A stretch of DNA of 64,000 nt from Pelobacter sp. (GCA_030824515.1 JAVBXN010000020.1:1-64000), one strand, 5' to 3'; shown: positions 53,060 through 63,581, counted from the first letter of the stretch. The notes: generated by a model not told the origin, from the sequence alone. Made by a program: numbers and translations.

Positions 53060-54790
53060 TTATTCTTTATATTCCAACGCCGAAGTAACCATTTGCTGAA
53101 CGGTAGCTATCGCTTCTTCGATAGGCAGCGACAGAACTTCTCCGGTGGCCCTGATCTTGACTTCTACCTTGCCTTCCGCAAGCCCCTTGCTGCCGACAAC
53201 GATCCGCAGAGGAATACCGATCAGGTCGTTATCCTTGAATTTGACGCCGGGGCGCTCGTCGCGGTCGTCGAACAGGACTTCGATCCCCAGCTTTTCCAGT
53301 TTCAGGTAGATTTCTTCGGACTCGGCCATGACGCCTTTGTCCTTGGCATTGATAGCCACCACTGAACAATGGAACGGAGCGATCGGAATCGGGAAAATGA
53401 TGCCGTTTTCATCGTGATTCTGTTCAATGGCAGCCGCGACGGTGCGCCCGATTCCTATGCCGTAACAGCCCATGAAGATGATCTGCTCCTTGCCGTTTGC
53501 ATCAAGGTAAGTGGCATTCATCGCCTGGGAGTATTTAGTTCCCAGCTTGAATACGTGGCCGACCTCTATGCCCCGCCACATCTCAAGTTTACCTTCATCG
53601 CAGCGCGAGCAGCAGTCTCCTGCCACTACATTGCGAATATCGACAAATCGATCGGGATTGAAATCACGGCCCGGATTGGCGTTACGGTAATGCATGTCCT
53701 TTTCGTTGGCGCCGATGACCGCATTGGTCATATTCTGTACCAGCAGGTCGGCAACCACTAACAGTTTTTCCTTCAGTCCGACCGGTCCGAGGAAACCGGT
53801 TGGTGAACCGGTCAAGCGCTGGACCTCTTCTTCGGTGGCCATCCTGATCTCATTCCAGCCCAAAGCATTCTTCAGCTTGATTTCGTTAAGTTCATGGTCG
53901 CCGCGCAGCAGCGCCATCGCGAACTCATCGGTATCGGAAGCGCAGACCAGCGCCTTTATGGTCCGGTCTGTTGCAAGACCCAGAAACTCGGCTACATCAG
54001 CAATGCTCTTCTTGTCGGGAGTAGCAGTCTTCTCAAGCGTTGCCTGCTCACCGGCAGCGTTTTCCTGCACAATCCTGGACTCGGCTTTTTCGACATTGGC
54101 GGCATATCGGCAGGAATCACAGGAAACAATCGCGTCTTCTCCCGAATCCGCCAGCACCATGAACTCGTGCGATGATGACCCGCCGATGCTGCCGGTGTCC
54201 GCTTCCACTGCGCGGAAATTGAGTCCGCAGCGTTCGAAAATGCGCATATAGGCATTGTACATCTTGTCATAGGATTTATCGGCAGCCTGGCTGTCCACGT
54301 CAAAAGAATAGGAGTCCTTCATGATGAACTCGCGACCACGCATGAGGCCGAATCTGGGACGAATCTCATCGCGGAACTTGGTCTGGATCTGGTAGAAGTT
54401 GATCGGCATCTGGCGGTAACTCTTGATCTCGCGCCGCACCATATCGGTGATGACTTCTTCGTGGGTCGGCCCCATACAGAATTCGGCATCCTTGCGATCC
54501 TTGAAGCGCAACAGTTCCTTGCCGTAAAATGCCCAGCGTCCGGACTCCTGCCATAATTCAGCCGGCTGAACACCCGGCATCAGCATTTCGATCGCATCGG
54601 CCTTGTTCATCTCCTCGCGGACAATATTTTCAAACTTGCGAATCGAACGCAGCCCCATCGGCAGGTAGTTGTAGATGCCGGCGGCAAGCTTGCGAATCAT
54701 GCCGGCTCGCAACATCAGTTGGTGCGAGATAACTTCGGCGTCGGAAGGAGTTTCCTTCACGGTTGGAATAAAATATCTGGAATAAAGCAT
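53060..54790 (-). CDS. proS: Prolyl-tRNA synthetase (bacterial type)
   Basis: A 576-residue class II synthetase. It has motif 2 (FRDEIRPRFGLMRGREFIMKD), the editing insertion domain (about 225-400, with VCASDTDEFAMALLRGDHE), motif 3 (MGCYGIGIGRTVAAAIEQ) and a C-terminal anticodon domain. The insertion removes mischarged Ala-tRNA(Pro). CGAGG lies before the ATG. It is between ispG and the phenylacetate-CoA ligase gene, same strand. Confidence 0.97.
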   Translation of the reverse strand: MLYSRYFIPTVKETPSDAEVISHQLMLRAGMIRKLAAGIYNYLPMGLRSIRKFENIVREEMNKADAIEMLMPGVQPAELWQESGRWAFYGKELLRFKDRKDAEFCMGPTHEEVITDMVRREIKSYRQMPINFYQIQTKFRDEIRPRFGLMRGREFIMKDSYSFDVDSQAADKSYDKMYNAYMRIFERCGLNFRAVEADTGSIGGSSSHEFMVLADSGEDAIVSCDSCRYAANVEKAESRIVQENAAGEQATLEKTATPDKKSIADVAEFLGLATDRTIKALVCASDTDEFAMALLRGDHELNEIKLKNALGWNEIRMATEEEVQRLTGSPTGFLGPVGLKEKLLVVADLLVQNMTNAVIGANEKDMHYRNANPGRDFNPDRFVDIRNVVAGDCCSRCDEGKLEMWRGIEVGHVFKLGTKYSQAMNATYLDANGKEQIIFMGCYGIGIGRTVAAAIEQNHDENGIIFPIPIAPFHCSVVAINAKDKGVMAESEEIYLKLEKLGIEVLFDDRDERPGVKFKDNDLIGIPLRIVVGSKGLAEGKVEVKIRATGEVLSLPIEEAIATVQQMVTSALEYKE

Positions 54791-54820
54791 TGGAACCTCG
54801 GTGCGAAATGTTTTCGATTT

Positions 54821-55867
54821 CTAAAGCTTGTTGATCTCTTCTATCAGGGCATCGGCCAGTTGATCTTCAGGCACCTTGCGAACAATTTCGCCGTGGCGGA
54901 ACAGCAACCCCTCCCCTTTGCCGCCGGCAATGCCGACATCGGCTTCGCGGGCTTCTCCCGGGCCATTGACGGCGCATCCCATAACGGCAACAGTTATCCG
55001 CTTGTCTATTCCCTGCAAACGGTGCTCAACCTCCTCGGCCACCTTGACCAGGTTAATCTGGCAGCGACCACAGGTTGGGCAGGAGACGAAGTTGACTCCA
55101 CGTTGACGAAGGCCGAGGCTTTTCAAAATCTCGTACCCTACCCTGACCTCATCCAGAACATCACCGGTCAGAGACACACGCATGGTGTCACCAATGCCGT
55201 CGGCCAGCAGGATGCCTAATCCGACCGATGATTTGATCGTACCGGAAAAGATCGTGCCGGCTTCGGTGATGCCGATGTGCATCGGATAGTCTACCCGTTC
55301 CGAGAGCAGACGATAGGCCGTCACGGTTTTCATTACGTCGGAGGCTTTCAGTGAAACCTTGATCTCACGGTAGTCCAATTCTTCGAGGATGCGGATATGC
55401 CCCAATGCCGACTCGGCCATGGCCTCGGCCGTCGGATGGCCGTAGCGCTCCAGCAGTTCCTTCTCCAGCGAACCGGCATTGACGCCGATCCTGATCGGCA
55501 CCCTGCGCTCGGCGGCTGATTTGACGACTTCGGCTACTTTCCATTTTTCACCGATGTTGCCAGGGTTCAGCCTGAGTCCGTCAATCCCTTCTTCGAGCAC
55601 CCTGAGTGCCAGTTTGTAGTCGAAATGGATATCGGCGATAACCGGAATCGGACTGAGTTTCTTTATCTGCCCCAGGGCCACCGCCGCATCCATATCCGGC
55701 ACGGCACAGCGGACAATTTCACAGCCCACGCCGGCCAGTCTCCGGATCTGGTCCGTTGTTGCGGTCACGTCGCGCGTGTCGGAGGAACACATGGACTGTA
55801 CCGAACAGGGGGCGTCGCCACCGATGGCGACCGGGCCGATATGTATCTGTCTGGTTGATTTTTTCAT
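54821..55867 (-). CDS. ispG: HMB-PP synthase (IspG/GcpE)
   Basis: A 348-residue [4Fe-4S] enzyme of the MEP isoprenoid pathway that converts MEcPP to HMB-PP. It has the N-terminal TIM barrel with QSMCSSDTRDV, VIADIHFDY, RLNPGNIG, and the C-terminal cluster domain with SCPTCGRC and VMGCAVNGPGEA (three Cys plus Glu ligands). ATG 55867 is chosen because the family sequence begins there; an in-frame TTG at 55885 is possible. The ribosome site is weak. Confidence 0.96.
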   Translation of the reverse strand: MKKSTRQIHIGPVAIGGDAPCSVQSMCSSDTRDVTATTDQIRRLAGVGCEIVRCAVPDMDAAVALGQIKKLSPIPVIADIHFDYKLALRVLEEGIDGLRLNPGNIGEKWKVAEVVKSAAERRVPIRIGVNAGSLEKELLERYGHPTAEAMAESALGHIRILEELDYREIKVSLKASDVMKTVTAYRLLSERVDYPMHIGITEAGTIFSGTIKSSVGLGILLADGIGDTMRVSLTGDVLDEVRVGYEILKSLGLRQRGVNFVSCPTCGRCQINLVKVAEEVEHRLQGIDKRITVAVMGCAVNGPGEAREADVGIAGGKGEGLLFRHGEIVRKVPEDQLADALIEEINKL

Positions 55868-55935
55868 AAGCAGGCATAGTGCCAAATAGAGGCCGGAAAG
55901 TCAAGAAAGTCAGCCACAACAGCTCACAATGTATT

Positions 55936-56751
55936 TTAGTTGTCCGACTTCCGTGCATCTATATGTGTGTAGTAGTAGGCGCAAGCAACGAATACAACGC
56001 CACCGACGATGTTGCCGGCAGTTACCGGCACCAGGTTGTCTACGATGAATGCATGCCAGGTCAGAGCAGGGTCGGGTCTGGCAAGTTCGCCGGAGAGAAA
56101 GAGGCCGGTAGGGATGTAGTACATATTGGCGATCGAATGTTCGAAACCACTGGCAACAAAGGTCATGATCGGAATGAAGCAGGCCAGCATCTTTCCTGTT
56201 ACATCCCTGGCAGCGGTTGCCATGAACACCGCCAGGCAGACCAGCCAGTTGCAGAGCACTCCCCGCACGAAGGCGGCCGTGAAAGAGAGCTTGCATTTTA
56301 CTGCTGCAATCTTCAATGCCTGATCAGCCACGGAACCATGTTCCCACAGACGTGTTTCAAACATCAGCCAGGCGAAAAACAATGAACCGATGAAATTTCC
56401 AGCCAGCACCAGGGCCCAGTTTTCTGCCAGTTTGCCCCAGGATATCTCGCCATGCAGCGCGGTGCCTGCCAGCAGGCTGTTGCCGGTGAACAGTTCGGCC
56501 CCGCATATAACCACCAGCATCAGACCGACCGAGAATACGGAGCCGCCCAGCAACCGGGATATGCCAAGCCCGGTGAATTGGGCTGCATCCTGGGTTACAA
56601 CCGTTGAGAGCTGTGCTCCGAAAGCGATGTAAAAACCGGCCAGCAGACTCAGGACAAAGGTGCGTCCAAAGTTCTGGTGCAGTACACGTCGGCCGTTCTG
56701 TATAATGGCGTGAGCCGTTTCTACCGGTGTCAGAAAACGTTTCTCGCTCAT
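55936..56751 (-). CDS. Formate/nitrite transporter (FocA/NirC family)
   Basis: A 271-residue pentameric channel protein with six helices. It has the family motif around GNFIGSLFFAWLM and the conserved pore His in ASGFEHSIANMYYIP. It moves formate, nitrite or a similar monovalent anion; formate fits an anaerobe, but specificity is not readable. GGGGAGGGG precedes the ATG. It lies just after the glyA terminator. Confidence 0.93.
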   Translation of the reverse strand: MSEKRFLTPVETAHAIIQNGRRVLHQNFGRTFVLSLLAGFYIAFGAQLSTVVTQDAAQFTGLGISRLLGGSVFSVGLMLVVICGAELFTGNSLLAGTALHGEISWGKLAENWALVLAGNFIGSLFFAWLMFETRLWEHGSVADQALKIAAVKCKLSFTAAFVRGVLCNWLVCLAVFMATAARDVTGKMLACFIPIMTFVASGFEHSIANMYYIPTGLFLSGELARPDPALTWHAFIVDNLVPVTAGNIVGGVVFVACAYYYTHIDARKSDN

Positions 56752-56795
56752 GCTATGCCCCTCCCCTGAATCGATTCATTTGGAAAAAAACATTA

Positions 56796-56830
56796 GTAAA
56801 AAGGCCCGCCGGAATTGATCCGACGGGCCT
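56796..56830 (-). terminator. Intrinsic terminator of glyA
   Basis: On the minus strand AGGCCCGTCGG pairs with CCGGCGGGCCT (with one U-G pair) around a 7-base loop, and TTTTTAC follows. It lies 24 bases after the glyA stop and ends the plsX-fab-rpiB-glyA direction. Confidence 0.85.
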
Positions 56831-56853
56831 CGTCACTACCAGAAAATATGAGA

Positions 56854-58101
56854 TTAGGCAAGTCTGTTTGCGTAAAGCGGGAAACGCTTCATCAACTGGT
56901 TGACCTGGGTCTTGATTGCGGCCAGCTTTTCGTCATTGCCGATATTTGCAACTGCATCGGCGATAAATCCTGCCACAAGTTCCATTTCGGCTTCCTTGAG
57001 ACCGTGCGAGGTGCAGGCCGGGGTACCGACACGTATGCCGGAGGTTACGAACGGCGAGCGGGTTTCAAACGGAACCGTGTTCTTGTTGACTGTGATGCCG
57101 GCCTTGTCAAGTGCCTCCTCAGCCGCTTTGCCGGTAATATCGCTGCCGGAGAAGTTGATCAGCATCAGGTGGTTGTCTGTGCCGCCACTGGTCAGTTTGA
57201 AACCGCGCTTAGTGAGTCCTGCTGCCAGAGCCTTGGCGTTGTTTACTATCTGCTGCTGATATGTCTTGAATTCAGGCTGCAAAGCTTCCTTGAAAGCCAC
57301 CGCCTTGGCGGCAATAACATGCATCAGCGGGCCGCCCTGAATACCGGGGAATATCTGGGAGTTAAGGGTTTTGGCAAACTCCTCGCGACAGAGGATCATG
57401 CCGCCGCGTGGTCCGCGCAGGGTTTTGTGGGTGGTGGTGGTGACGAATTCGGCATAGGGAACCGGACTGGGATGCACTCCGGCAGCAACCAGGCCGGCGA
57501 AATGCGCCATATCCACCATAACCACAGCACCGACCTTGTCGGCGATGGTACGAAAAGCCGGGAAATCGATGATACGTGGATAGGCGCTGGCGCCAACCAC
57601 GATCATCTTGGGCTTGTGCTCGACTGCCAGACGCTCAACCTCGCAGTAGTCGATAGTCTCGGTTTCCGGCGAAACACCATAAGGGATTATGTTGAACAGC
57701 TTGCCGGAAAAGTTGACCGGACTGCCGTGCGTCAAGTGTCCGCCATGGGAGAGATTCATGCCCAGAATCGTATCGCCCGGTTTGCAGGCGGCGAAGTAGA
57801 CCGCCATGTTGGCCTGGGACCCGGAGTGTGGCTGAACGTTGGCGTGTTCTGCGCCGAACAGTTCCTTGGCTCGGTCAATGGCCAGCTGTTCAACCACATC
57901 CACATGTTCGCAGCCGCCATAGTAACGCTTGCCGGGATAGCCTTCAGCATACTTGTTTGTCATGATCGAACCCTGCGCCTCCAGGACGGCTTCAGATACA
58001 AAGTTCTCGGAGGCGATCAGTTCCAGATTGTACTCCTGTCGTTCGGTTTCATGACGGATGGCTTCGGCTACCTGGGGATCAAAACTGGCAAGAATCGACA
58101 T
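56854..58101 (-). CDS. glyA: Serine hydroxymethyltransferase
   Basis: A 415-residue PLP enzyme that converts serine and THF to glycine and methylene-THF. It has the [19 protein letters not shown] region, HGGHLTHG, the PLP lysine in [13 protein letters not shown] and the GGTDNHL segment. AAGGAG precedes the ATG. It follows rpiB in the order seen in Geobacter relatives. A strong terminator closes the unit. Confidence 0.97.
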   Translation of the reverse strand: MSILASFDPQVAEAIRHETERQEYNLELIASENFVSEAVLEAQGSIMTNKYAEGYPGKRYYGGCEHVDVVEQLAIDRAKELFGAEHANVQPHSGSQANMAVYFAACKPGDTILGMNLSHGGHLTHGSPVNFSGKLFNIIPYGVSPETETIDYCEVERLAVEHKPKMIVVGASAYPRIIDFPAFRTIADKVGAVVMVDMAHFAGLVAAGVHPSPVPYAEFVTTTTHKTLRGPRGGMILCREEFAKTLNSQIFPGIQGGPLMHVIAAKAVAFKEALQPEFKTYQQQIVNNAKALAAGLTKRGFKLTSGGTDNHLMLINFSGSDITGKAAEEALDKAGITVNKNTVPFETRSPFVTSGIRVGTPACTSHGLKEAEMELVAGFIADAVANIGNDEKLAAIKTQVNQLMKRFPLYANRLA

Positions 58102-58205
58102 TTCTTAACTCCTTTATATGATGAATATTTACAGCGCTGGGAAACAAGAAACGGGACTCATGCCGCAGCAGGTCCCGCTCTTCATTGAGACGTATTCCGG
58201 TACGG

Positions 58206-58652
58206 CTAGTTGTTGTACTTCTGTTCCAGTGACGTGATCTTGTCCAGGCGGTTCTGATGGCGTCCCCCTTCAAAAGAGGCGTCCAACCAGGCGCCAACCA
58301 GGTCGCAGGCTTTCTGCTCATCGAGAACCCGGCCACCAAGCACCAGGATATTTGCGTTGTTGTGTTCCCTGGCCATGCGCGCCATGAAAACATCGGTTAC
58401 CAGGGCAGCCCGGATTCCGGGGATCTTGTTGGCCGCAATCGACATGCCGATACCCGTTCCGCAGATCAGGATTCCCAATTCAGCCTGGCCGGCTATCACA
58501 GCTTCGGCAACTTTTTGTCCGAAATCAGGATAATCAACGGATGCATCGCTGTTGGTGCCGGCATCCGTCACCTCGTATCCCCTGCGGGTAAGGTAGCTGT
58601 TGAGAGCACTCTTGAGGTTCAATCCACCATGGTCGCTTCCGATTACAATCAT
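58206..58652 (-). CDS. rpiB: Ribose 5-phosphate isomerase B
   Basis: A 148-residue isomerase of the pentose phosphate pathway. It has GSDHGGLNLK at the start, the active-site Cys in LICGTGIGMSIAANKIPGIRAA, and REHNNANILVLGGR. Its position between fabF and glyA is a conserved linkage, not a functional one. There are 14 bases to fabF. Confidence 0.96.
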   Translation of the reverse strand: MIVIGSDHGGLNLKSALNSYLTRRGYEVTDAGTNSDASVDYPDFGQKVAEAVIAGQAELGILICGTGIGMSIAANKIPGIRAALVTDVFMARMAREHNNANILVLGGRVLDEQKACDLVGAWLDASFEGGRHQNRLDKITSLEQKYNN

Positions 58653-58666
58653 TTTAATCCACCCGT

Positions 58667-59902
58667 CTAGATTTTCTTGAACAGAAGAGTCGCATTGGTG
58701 CCGCCGAAACCGAGTGAGTTGCTCATCGCGTACTCGATCTTTGCGTCACGCGCCGTATTCGGAACATAGTCAAGATCACACTCGGGATCCGGTGTTTCGT
58801 AGTTGATGGTCGGAGGAACCACACTCTTGTCCATCGCCATGCAGGTGAATACCGCCTCGACCCCACCGGCCGCGCCCAGCAGATGGCCGGTCATCGACTT
58901 GGTTGAGGATACCATCAGCTTCTTGGCATGGTCACCGAACACGGATTTGATCGCCAATGACTCATTCAGGTCGTTGAAGGGTGTCGAGGTGCCATGGGCG
59001 TTGATGTAGGTGACCTGTTCCGGCGATACACCGGCATTTTTCAATGCCATTTTCATGCAACGTGCGGCGCCTTCGCCACCGGCAGCCGGGGCGGTCATGT
59101 GATAGGCGTCACCGGTCAGACCGTAGCCGACCACTTCGGCGTAAATCTTGGCGCCGCGCTTTCTGGCAGATTCGTACTCTTCCATAATCACAATTCCGGC
59201 GCCCTCGGCCAGAATAAAGCCATCACGATTCTTGTCGAACGGGCGCGAGGCCTTTTCCGGAGAATCGTTGTGGCTGTCGGAAAGCGCCTTCATTGCCGCA
59301 AAGCCGCCGATTCCCAAAGGAGTGACCGTTGACTCGGTACCGCCGGCAATCATCGCATCCGCATCACCACGTGCGATCATGTGGAATGCATCGCCGATTG
59401 AATGGGTACCGGTCGCACAGGCGGAAACAGAGGAGAGGTTCGGACCTTTGGCTCCGTAACGGATCGAAATATGACCGGGAGCCAGGTTGATGATCAGCAT
59501 CGGTATGAAGAACGGAGAAATCTTTTTGGGACCACCCTCGTTCAGCAGTGTGTGATAGCGTTCGATTGATGGCAGTCCACCAAGTCCTGCTCCCACCAGC
59601 ACCCCTACCCGCTCGGCATTCTCGTCATTGATGACCAGTCCGGAGTCTTCCATCGCATAGTGTGCCGCCGCCAGAGAATACTGAATAAACAGATCCATCT
59701 TCTTGATCTCTTTTTTATCAATGTATTTCTCGGCGTTGAAATCCGAAACCTCGCCGGCAATCTTGACCGGCATGTCACTGGCGTCAAAGCGAGTGATCAG
59801 TCCGATGCCTGATTTACCGGAGACAAGCGCATCCCAGTTAGTGACATTACCGCATCCGAGAGGTGAAACCGCTCCGACGCCCGTAATTACAACTCTTCTC
59901 AT
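58667..59902 (-). CDS. fabF: 3-oxoacyl-ACP synthase II (FabF)
   Basis: A 411-residue condensing enzyme that elongates acyl-ACP with malonyl-ACP. The Cys-His-His triad is visible in [24 protein letters not shown] and [18 protein letters not shown] 59902 ([10 protein letters not shown]) is preferred because GGAG lies 9 bases upstream; an in-frame ATG at 59917 contains that ribosome site. It follows acpP in the fatty-acid operon. Confidence 0.96.
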   Translation of the reverse strand: MRRVVITGVGAVSPLGCGNVTNWDALVSGKSGIGLITRFDASDMPVKIAGEVSDFNAEKYIDKKEIKKMDLFIQYSLAAAHYAMEDSGLVINDENAERVGVLVGAGLGGLPSIERYHTLLNEGGPKKISPFFIPMLIINLAPGHISIRYGAKGPNLSSVSACATGTHSIGDAFHMIARGDADAMIAGGTESTVTPLGIGGFAAMKALSDSHNDSPEKASRPFDKNRDGFILAEGAGIVIMEEYESARKRGAKIYAEVVGYGLTGDAYHMTAPAAGGEGAARCMKMALKNAGVSPEQVTYINAHGTSTPFNDLNESLAIKSVFGDHAKKLMVSSTKSMTGHLLGAAGGVEAVFTCMAMDKSVVPPTINYETPDPECDLDYVPNTARDAKIEYAMSNSLGFGGTNATLLFKKI

Positions 59903-59990
59903 GTTTGTTTGCTCCATATTGGGTAAACTGAAGTGACGAATGAATGGGAAGGAAGTGAGAGGGCACCCTCCCTCTCACTTGGATCAACTA

Positions 59991-60224
59991 TCAGCTGTGC
60001 TCGGTGATGTACTCGATGGCGTCGTTCACAGTCTGGATCTTCTCGGCATCTTCATCAGGAATCTCGAGGTCGAACTCCTCTTCGAGAGCCATTACCAGTT
60101 CAACAGTATCCAGGGAGTCAGCACCAAGATCATCCATGAAAGAAGCTTCGGTAACTACCAGTGACTCTTCAACACCCAGCTGTTCAGCAACAATCTCTTT
60201 AACCCGTTTTGCAATGTCAGACAT
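59991..60224 (-). CDS. acpP: Acyl carrier protein
   Basis: A 77-residue acidic helical carrier. The phosphopantetheine attachment Ser is S37 in [19 protein letters not shown] precedes the ATG. It lies between fabG and fabF. A 165-base gap separates it from fabG and may hold its own promoter, which would fit the high ACP demand. Confidence 0.97.
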   Translation of the reverse strand: MSDIAKRVKEIVAEQLGVEESLVVTEASFMDDLGADSLDTVELVMALEEEFDLEIPDEDAEKIQTVNDAIEYITEHS

Positions 60225-60245
60225 CTTTCACCTCCATGTGATTTT

Positions 60246-60312
60246 AAACCTTTTCAGGTTTCGTGTGTAAAGCTCGTGTTTGGTAATTAAGCATGAAATA
60301 CTTAAAAGTCAA
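60246..60312 (-). promoter_or_regulatory. Candidate acpP promoter and leader palindrome
   Basis: In the fabG-acpP gap the minus strand has TTGACT (60312-60307) and CTTAAT (60291-60286), a rather short 15-base spacing. Downstream, just before the acpP ribosome site, AAACCT-GAAA-AGGTTT (60261-60246) is a perfect palindrome. A small inverted repeat CCGGA/TCCGG at 60372-60387 follows fabG and may be a weak terminator. Confidence 0.3.
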
Positions 60313-60389
60313 TTGATATTTTGAACCCGGGTCGTGGTTAAAGAGGATGTTATGGAAAATCCTGATCTTAACCGGACAATTATCCGGGC

Positions 60390-61127
60390 TTACATGTACA
60401 TTCCGCCGTTGACCGCCAGAACGTGCCCGGTAATGTATCCCGATGCTTCCGATGCCAGGAAAAGCACGGCGTTGGCGATATCATCGGCACTTCCCAGGCG
60501 ATCCATCGGTATCTGTGAAGTCAGTTCCGCGCGGACCTTGTCAGAGAGAGCATCGGTCATTGCGGTAGAGATAAATCCGGGAGCCACGGCATTGACGGTA
60601 ATATTGCGCTTGGCCATCTCGCGTGCATTGGACTTGGTCAGGCCGATCAAGCCGGCCTTGCTGGCGCAATAGTTGGCCTGCCCGGCATTGCCCATCTGGC
60701 CGACAATTGAAGCTATATTGATGATGCGACCATAGCGCTGCTTGCTCATTACCTTGAAGGCAGCTCTTGTGCAGAGGAAAGCGCCTTTGAGGTTGACGCT
60801 CAGTACCGCGTCCCAATCCTCATCCTTCATGCGCATCAGCAGACCGTCACGGGTGATTCCGGCATTGTTGACCAGGATATCCACCCGTCCGAATGCTTCC
60901 ATGGCCGCATCTATCATGCGCTCGGCATCGGCCGTAACAGTTACGTTGCCGACAACCGCCAACGCCTTGCCACCGGCGGCCTCCAGTTCCGCGACTACCG
61001 CGTCGGTTGAAGCCTGGTCCATGTCAACCGCAACAATTGAAGCCCCTTGGGCGGCCAGCGCCAGAGCGATGCTTTTTCCGATTCCACGGGATGCGCCGGT
61101 AATTACCGCGACTTTATCCTTAGGCAT
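60390..61127 (-). CDS. fabG: 3-oxoacyl-ACP reductase FabG
   Basis: A 245-residue short-chain dehydrogenase that reduces 3-oxoacyl-ACP with NADPH. It has the cofactor motif TGASRGIGKSIA, NNAGITRDGLLMRM, the catalytic Ser in INIASIVGQMG and Tyr/Lys in NYCASKAG. GAAAGGAG precedes the ATG. It is flanked by fabZ and acpP. Confidence 0.96.
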   Translation of the reverse strand: MPKDKVAVITGASRGIGKSIALALAAQGASIVAVDMDQASTDAVVAELEAAGGKALAVVGNVTVTADAERMIDAAMEAFGRVDILVNNAGITRDGLLMRMKDEDWDAVLSVNLKGAFLCTRAAFKVMSKQRYGRIINIASIVGQMGNAGQANYCASKAGLIGLTKSNAREMAKRNITVNAVAPGFISTAMTDALSDKVRAELTSQIPMDRLGSADDIANAVLFLASEASGYITGHVLAVNGGMYM

Positions 61128-61153
61128 TTTGACTCCTTTCGTTAAAAGAGAAA

Positions 61154-61594
61154 TTAGTTGTTTTTATCCGCAAAAGTAGCTTTCAACTCGGCCTCGGTGG
61201 CAAGTTTGCCATCAACGAAGGCTTTGGCATTAAACATCCAGATTCCCCGCTTGCAGGCAGTGACATCAAGTTCAAAACGCAACTGGTCTCCCGGCATGAC
61301 CGGCTTACGGAAGCGGGCATTGTCAATGCCGGTAAAGTAAACCACTTTGGAACGGACGCTGTCATCGGATGAACTGTAGGCCAGCACCGCCGCCACCTGG
61401 GCCATGGCTTCGATGATCAAAACGCCGGGCATGACCGGGTGTCCCGGGAAATGTCCCTGAAAAAAAGGTTCGTTGATGCTAACGTTCTTGATGCCGACGA
61501 TGCGCTTGCCGGATTCCATTTCTATTATTCTGTCAACCAGCAGAAACGGATAACGATGCGGCAGAATCTTCATGATTTCATTGACATCCAGCAT
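61154..61594 (-). CDS. fabZ: 3-hydroxyacyl-ACP dehydratase FabZ
   Basis: A 146-residue hot-dog-fold dehydratase. It has [13 protein letters not shown], then the catalytic His in [22 protein letters not shown] with the Glu of the pair. AAAGGGG lies before the ATG. It is located between fabD and fabG, whereas in many Gram-negatives fabZ sits with lpx genes; it may be a second copy. Confidence 0.95.
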   Translation of the reverse strand: MLDVNEIMKILPHRYPFLLVDRIIEMESGKRIVGIKNVSINEPFFQGHFPGHPVMPGVLIIEAMAQVAAVLAYSSSDDSVRSKVVYFTGIDNARFRKPVMPGDQLRFELDVTACKRGIWMFNAKAFVDGKLATEAELKATFADKNN

Positions 61595-61621
61595 GTGGTC
61601 CCCTTTGCATTAATGACGGCT

Positions 61622-62548
61622 TCAAGCAGCCAGCAATTTCAGCGTGGCCAGGTCTTCAACATTTGCGGTCGTGACTTCCTTGGTTATGCGCTTGACCAGA
61701 CCAGACAAGACCTTGCCCGGCCCTATTTCTACAAATTTGGCGCAACCGAGGCCTGCCATCACGTTGACAGACTGATCCCAGAGCACAGGAGCGCAGACCT
61801 GGGTCACCAGGAGCGGCTTGACCATCTCCTTATCCTGGTTAGGAGTTGCATTGGCGTTGGCAACGACCGGCAGCAACATGTCATTTGCCGGAACAAGCTC
61901 CAGTACCTTGGCCAGGCGGTCAGCGGCCGGCTTCATCAGGGCGCAATGGAATGGTGCGCTTACCGGCAGCAGCATGGCCTTTCTGTAGCCGCGCGCCTTG
62001 GCAATCTCGATTGCACGGGCAACCGCTGCCACGGAACCGGCAATCACGATCTGTCCCGGTGAATTAAAGTTTGCTGGGGCTACGACTTCACCTTCGGCTG
62101 CTTCACGACAGATATCTTCAAGCACGTCCTGTTCGACGCTCAGGATGGCCGCCATGCTTCCGGTACCGACCGGAACGGCTTCCTGCATGAAAGTTCCGCG
62201 AGCGCGTACGGTTCTGACCGCATCGCAGAAATTCAAAGCACCCGAGCAGACCAGCGCCGAATACTCGCCTAGAGAATGGCCGGCCAGATAATCGGCTTTC
62301 AGTCCGGTTTCCTGCTGAACAACCCGCAACGCCGCAATACTGGCTGTCAGGATGGCCGGCTGGGTATTGGCGGTCAGCCTGAGTTCTTCGTCGCTGCCGG
62401 AAAAGCAGATCGTGGAGAGCTTGAAGCCAAGGGAGTCATCGGCTTCCTCGAATACCTGGCGGGCCGCCGGGAAGTTTTCGGCAAATTCCTTGCCCATTCC
62501 CGGGTACTGAGATCCCTGCCCCGGAAAAACAAAAGCTACTTTAGACAT
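61622..62548 (-). CDS. fabD: Malonyl-CoA-ACP transacylase FabD
   Basis: A 308-residue enzyme that loads malonyl groups on ACP. It has VFPGQGSQYPGMG, the nucleophile Ser in GHSLGEYSALVC, and VSAPFHCALM with the catalytic His. Length is normal. It starts about 42 bases after fabH. Confidence 0.96.
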   Translation of the reverse strand: MSKVAFVFPGQGSQYPGMGKEFAENFPAARQVFEEADDSLGFKLSTICFSGSDEELRLTANTQPAILTASIAALRVVQQETGLKADYLAGHSLGEYSALVCSGALNFCDAVRTVRARGTFMQEAVPVGTGSMAAILSVEQDVLEDICREAAEGEVVAPANFNSPGQIVIAGSVAAVARAIEIAKARGYRKAMLLPVSAPFHCALMKPAADRLAKVLELVPANDMLLPVVANANATPNQDKEMVKPLLVTQVCAPVLWDQSVNVMAGLGCAKFVEIGPGKVLSGLVKRITKEVTTANVEDLATLKLLAA

Positions 62549-62590
62549 ATTAATAAGAACCTTTCTTCGCCGGTTAAAAAAATGATCAAA

Positions 62591-63571
62591 TTACCAGCGT
62601 ATCAGGGCCGATCCGTACGTAAACCCGCCTCCGAAGGCATCAAGGAGAATCAGATCTCCCGGCTTGATCCTTCCGTTACGGTTGGCTTCATCCAATGCGA
62701 TCGGAATGGAGGCCGAAGACGTGTTGCCGTAACGATGGAGGTTGATGAATACTTTATCGGCACCCAGATCGAGTCGTTTTGCGATGGCGTCAATGATGCG
62801 ACGATTTGCCTGATGGGGTATGAACAGTGATATATCTGATGCGTTGATTCCATTGGCATCCAGGGCTGCCATGGCCGCTTCTTCCATGCCTCGTACCGCA
62901 TGCTTGTAAACTTCATTGCCTTCCATGCGTATGAAGAATGATGCCGGATCGGTAGCCGGGTTTGCAGCTGGGTTGCGACTGCCGCTGCCGGGTTGGTACA
63001 GCAGTTCCCAGCAGGCGCCGTTACTGAAAATATGGGTCGATCTGATACCGTCCTGGTCCCCGGATGCCTCTATGATGGCCGCTCCGGCGCCATCTCCGAA
63101 AAGAATGCAGGTGTTGCGATCTTTCCAGTCCACAATGCGCGACAAAACCTCGGCGCCAATCACAAGCGCCTTCCGGGACCTGCCGGAACGGATAAAGCTG
63201 TCGGCTATTGAGAGACCGTAGATAAAGCCGGAACAGGCTGCGGAAACATCGAAGGCGACCGCTTTGTGCGCACCCAGTTCATTCTGGATGATGCAGGCGG
63301 TTGAGGGAAACGGAAAATCGGGAGTTACGGTCCCCAGGATGATCAGGTCAAGGTCTTCCGGCAAGACGTTTGCCATTGCTAATGCGCGCCGGGCGGCCTC
63401 AATGGCGAAGGTGGAGGTGTACTCTCCGTCAGCAGATATCCGCCGTTCCTTGATTCCGGTCCTGGAGGTGATCCACTCATCGCTGGTGTCGACCATCAGG
63501 GCCAGGTCGGCGTTTGTAAGTATTTTAGCCGGCAGCGCTGAACCGGTCCCAGTGATCTTTGCGGTCAGCAT
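62591..63571 (-). CDS. fabH: 3-oxoacyl-ACP synthase III (FabH)
   Basis: A 326-residue initiating condensing enzyme. The triad is visible: C113 in DVSAACSGFIYG, His in FIPHQANRRI, Asn in YGNTSSASIPI. ATG 63571 (MLTAKITGTG) is chosen because AATGGAGATATC is just upstream; a longer in-frame start at 63658 would overlap plsX and has no family support. It lies 10 bases after plsX. Confidence 0.96.
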   Translation of the reverse strand: MLTAKITGTGSALPAKILTNADLALMVDTSDEWITSRTGIKERRISADGEYTSTFAIEAARRALAMANVLPEDLDLIILGTVTPDFPFPSTACIIQNELGAHKAVAFDVSAACSGFIYGLSIADSFIRSGRSRKALVIGAEVLSRIVDWKDRNTCILFGDGAGAAIIEASGDQDGIRSTHIFSNGACWELLYQPGSGSRNPAANPATDPASFFIRMEGNEVYKHAVRGMEEAAMAALDANGINASDISLFIPHQANRRIIDAIAKRLDLGADKVFINLHRYGNTSSASIPIALDEANRNGRIKPGDLILLDAFGGGFTYGSALIRW

Positions 63572-63581
63572 GATATCTCCA

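Noticed and set aside
56815-58188. 457-codon plus-strand frame
   Set aside because: It is antisense to glyA, which is clearly the real gene; the translation shows no coherent domain and begins inside the glyA terminator.
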